Assembly (NCBI GenBank): GCA_946415265.1
Contig: CAMKRV010000011.1
Span: 1 to 32,156 of the forward strand
Direction: 5' to 3'
Length of the DNA stretch: 32,156 nt
From: an uncultured Candidatus Saccharibacteria bacterium
Lineage (GTDB): Bacteria; Patescibacteriota; Saccharimonadia; Saccharimonadales; Saccharimonadaceae
Below the pieces are notes generated by a model. That model saw only the letters and a list, made by a program, of their open reading frames with translations. It searched no databases and was not told where the DNA came from. The position numbers and the translations under genes are program-made. Position 1 is the first letter of the stretch; each line of letters begins with the position of its first letter. Shown piece by piece: positions 30,914-32,156 of the stretch.

Positions 30914-30922
30914 ATTTTAACA
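30914..30922 (-). promoter_or_regulatory. Extended -10 promoter of purC
   Basis: The minus strand reads TGTTAAAAT, one mismatch from TGnTATAAT, about 60 bases before ATG. Confidence 0.45.
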
Positions 30923-30955
30923 TTTTCTAGCCAATAAGTAAAATTTGTTAGCTAC

Positions 30956-30989
30956 AAAAAAATCCCCCAGTTAAACGGGGGATTTTTTA
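30956..30989 (-). terminator. Intrinsic terminator of tuf
   Basis: On the minus strand AAAAAATCCCCC pairs with GGGGGATTTTTT around GTTTAACT and ends in T. It lies 19 bases after the tuf stop. It is symmetrical enough to work both ways. Confidence 0.88.
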
Positions 30990-31007
30990 TCAATCTAGAA
31001 AACTAGA

Positions 31008-32156
31008 TTATTTGATAACCTTAGTGATAACACCAGAACCAACCGTCTTGCCGCCTTCGCGGATAGCGAAACGATCTTGTTCGTTCATAGCTACTGGAGC
31101 GAGCAATTTAACCTTGAAAGTTACCTGATCGCCAGGCATGACGATTTCTTTATCGGCTGGAAGCTCTACTTCACCGGTCACATCAGTAGTGCGGAAGTAG
31201 AATTGTGGTTTGTAACCCTTAGAAAATGGAGTGTGACGACCACCTTCCTCTTTCTTGAGGATGTAAACCTGAGCTTCAAACTCGGTATGTGGGGTAATGG
31301 TGCCAGGAGCAGCGATTACCTGACCGCGTTCGATTTGATCGCGCTCGATACCACGAAGGAGCAAACCAGCGTTATCGCCAGCTTGACCTTGGTCCAAAGT
31401 CTTGTGGAAAGCTTCGATACCAGTTACAACCGACTTTTGAGTATCTTTAAGGCCAACGATTTCAACTTCGTCGTTCAATTTTACGACGCCCTGCTCGATA
31501 CGACCAGTAGCAACAGTACCACGGCCTTTGATTGAGAAGACATCTTCGATTGGCATTAGGAATGGTTTGTCAAGATCGTGTTCTGGTACGTCAAAGTATT
31601 CATCCATAGCTTTAACGAGTTCCATAACGGCGTCTTCGTTTTCCTTGTCACCCTCTAAGGCCTTAGTAGCAGAACCCTTGATGATAGGAGCGTTGTCGCC
31701 ATCAAAACCGTACTTATTCAAAAGATCACGTACGTCCATTTCTACAAGTTCTACGAGTTCTGGATCAGCAAGGTCCATCTTGTTGAGGAAGACGATGATC
31801 TTAGGTACGTTCACCTGGTGAGCCAAAAGTACGTGCTCACGAGTCTGTGGCAAAGGACCATCATTGGCAGCAACTACCAAGATAGCACCATCTACCTGGG
31901 CGGCACCGGTAATCATGTTCTTAATGTAGTCTGCGTGGCCTGGCATATCTACGTGTGCGTAGTGGCGCTTCTCAGACTCATACTCCTGGTGAGAAGTAGC
32001 GATGGTGATACCACGAGCTTTCTCTTCTGGAGCGTTATCGATTTGGTCGTAAGCGACTGCCTTGTTAACATCACTTGGCAAGCGCTTTGCGAGTACGTTA
32101 GTAATCGCAGCAGTTAAAGTGGTTTTACCATGGTCGACGTGACCCATGGTGCCGAC
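31008..32156 (-). CDS. tuf: Elongation factor Tu, 5' end outside window
   Basis: The frame is open to the window edge; the first residues visible are [19 protein letters not shown], so only about 12-14 N-terminal residues are missing from a protein of about 395. G1 is GHVDHGKT, the switch region has [10 protein letters not shown]3 DMPGHADY, G4 NKMD, and G5 GSATKAL. The beta-barrel domains follow and the end is [12 protein letters not shown]-Tu delivers aminoacyl-tRNA to the ribosome. Its terminator is at 30956-30989. Confidence 0.98.
   Translation of the reverse strand, partial: VGTMGHVDHGKTTLTAAITNVLAKRLPSDVNKAVAYDQIDNAPEEKARGITIATSHQEYESEKRHYAHVDMPGHADYIKNMITGAAQVDGAILVVAANDGPLPQTREHVLLAHQVNVPKIIVFLNKMDLADPELVELVEMDVRDLLNKYGFDGDNAPIIKGSATKALEGDKENEDAVMELVKAMDEYFDVPEHDLDKPFLMPIEDVFSIKGRGTVATGRIEQGVVKLNDEVEIVGLKDTQKSVVTGIEAFHKTLDQGQAGDNAGLLLRGIERDQIERGQVIAAPGTITPHTEFEAQVYILKKEEGGRHTPFSKGYKPQFYFRTTDVTGEVELPADKEIVMPGDQVTFKVKLLAPVAMNEQDRFAIREGGKTVGSGVITKVIK

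Noticed and set aside
1-32156. CRISPR array, tRNA or rRNA genes
   Set aside because: No regularly spaced short repeats, cloverleaf with CCA-like end or rRNA signature was noticed on reading; a tRNA scan was not possible here.

Overview
The window looks like a chromosome segment of a reduced, monoderm-like bacterium of the Candidate Phyla Radiation, most likely Saccharibacteria (TM7). This is inferred from gene content: two secreted FISUMP-domain proteins, a stand-alone TraD/TraG-type membrane ATPase, a sigma-region-4/HARE-HTH regulator, tandem FemAB transferases beside a MurF-like ligase, and compact operons with extended -10 promoters (TGnTATAAT). No 16S rRNA or tRNA was seen, so the phylum is not proven.

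Layout. 1-1097: 3' part of a FISUMP surface protein. 1098-1784: no credible gene, but strong inverted repeats. 1785-7938: a 6.15-kb A+T-rich element with every gene on the minus strand. It has the gene order of a filamentous phage (inovirus): small early genes, tiny coat proteins, two secreted pIII-like proteins, an adenine methyltransferase, a pVI-like protein, a small membrane protein, a Zot/pI ATPase, a hairpin-rich intergenic region and an HUH Rep nuclease. It is bounded by a 15-bp direct repeat resembling one arm plus the spacer of a dif/Xer site, and it carries no integrase. 8102-12216: TraG-like ATPase and the HARE-HTH regulator. 12424-12591: a candidate structured ncRNA with its own promoter and terminator. 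12665-14197: a second, intact FISUMP protein. 14308-18603: dnaE with two small genes upstream. 18637-20143: a GalU-like nucleotidyltransferase and an HdeD-like membrane protein. 20203-20368: a second candidate small RNA and a further structured stretch. 20408-27507: an eight-gene minus-strand cluster (MurF-like ligase, alpha/beta hydrolase, DegT aminotransferase, two FemAB proteins, HAD phosphatase, Nudix hydrolase, frameshifted lipase). 27608-32156: rpsJ, a helical-repeat protein, two membrane proteins, purC and the 3' part of tuf.

How it fits together. The chromosomal genes mostly concern the cell envelope (cross-bridge synthesis, UDP-sugar supply, surface proteins) plus core replication and translation. 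The inovirus-like element is the outstanding feature. It lacks a secretin, fitting a host with one membrane. It appears to use host Xer recombination, and its attachment core lies inside the end of rep, so integration is predicted to change the Rep C-terminus.
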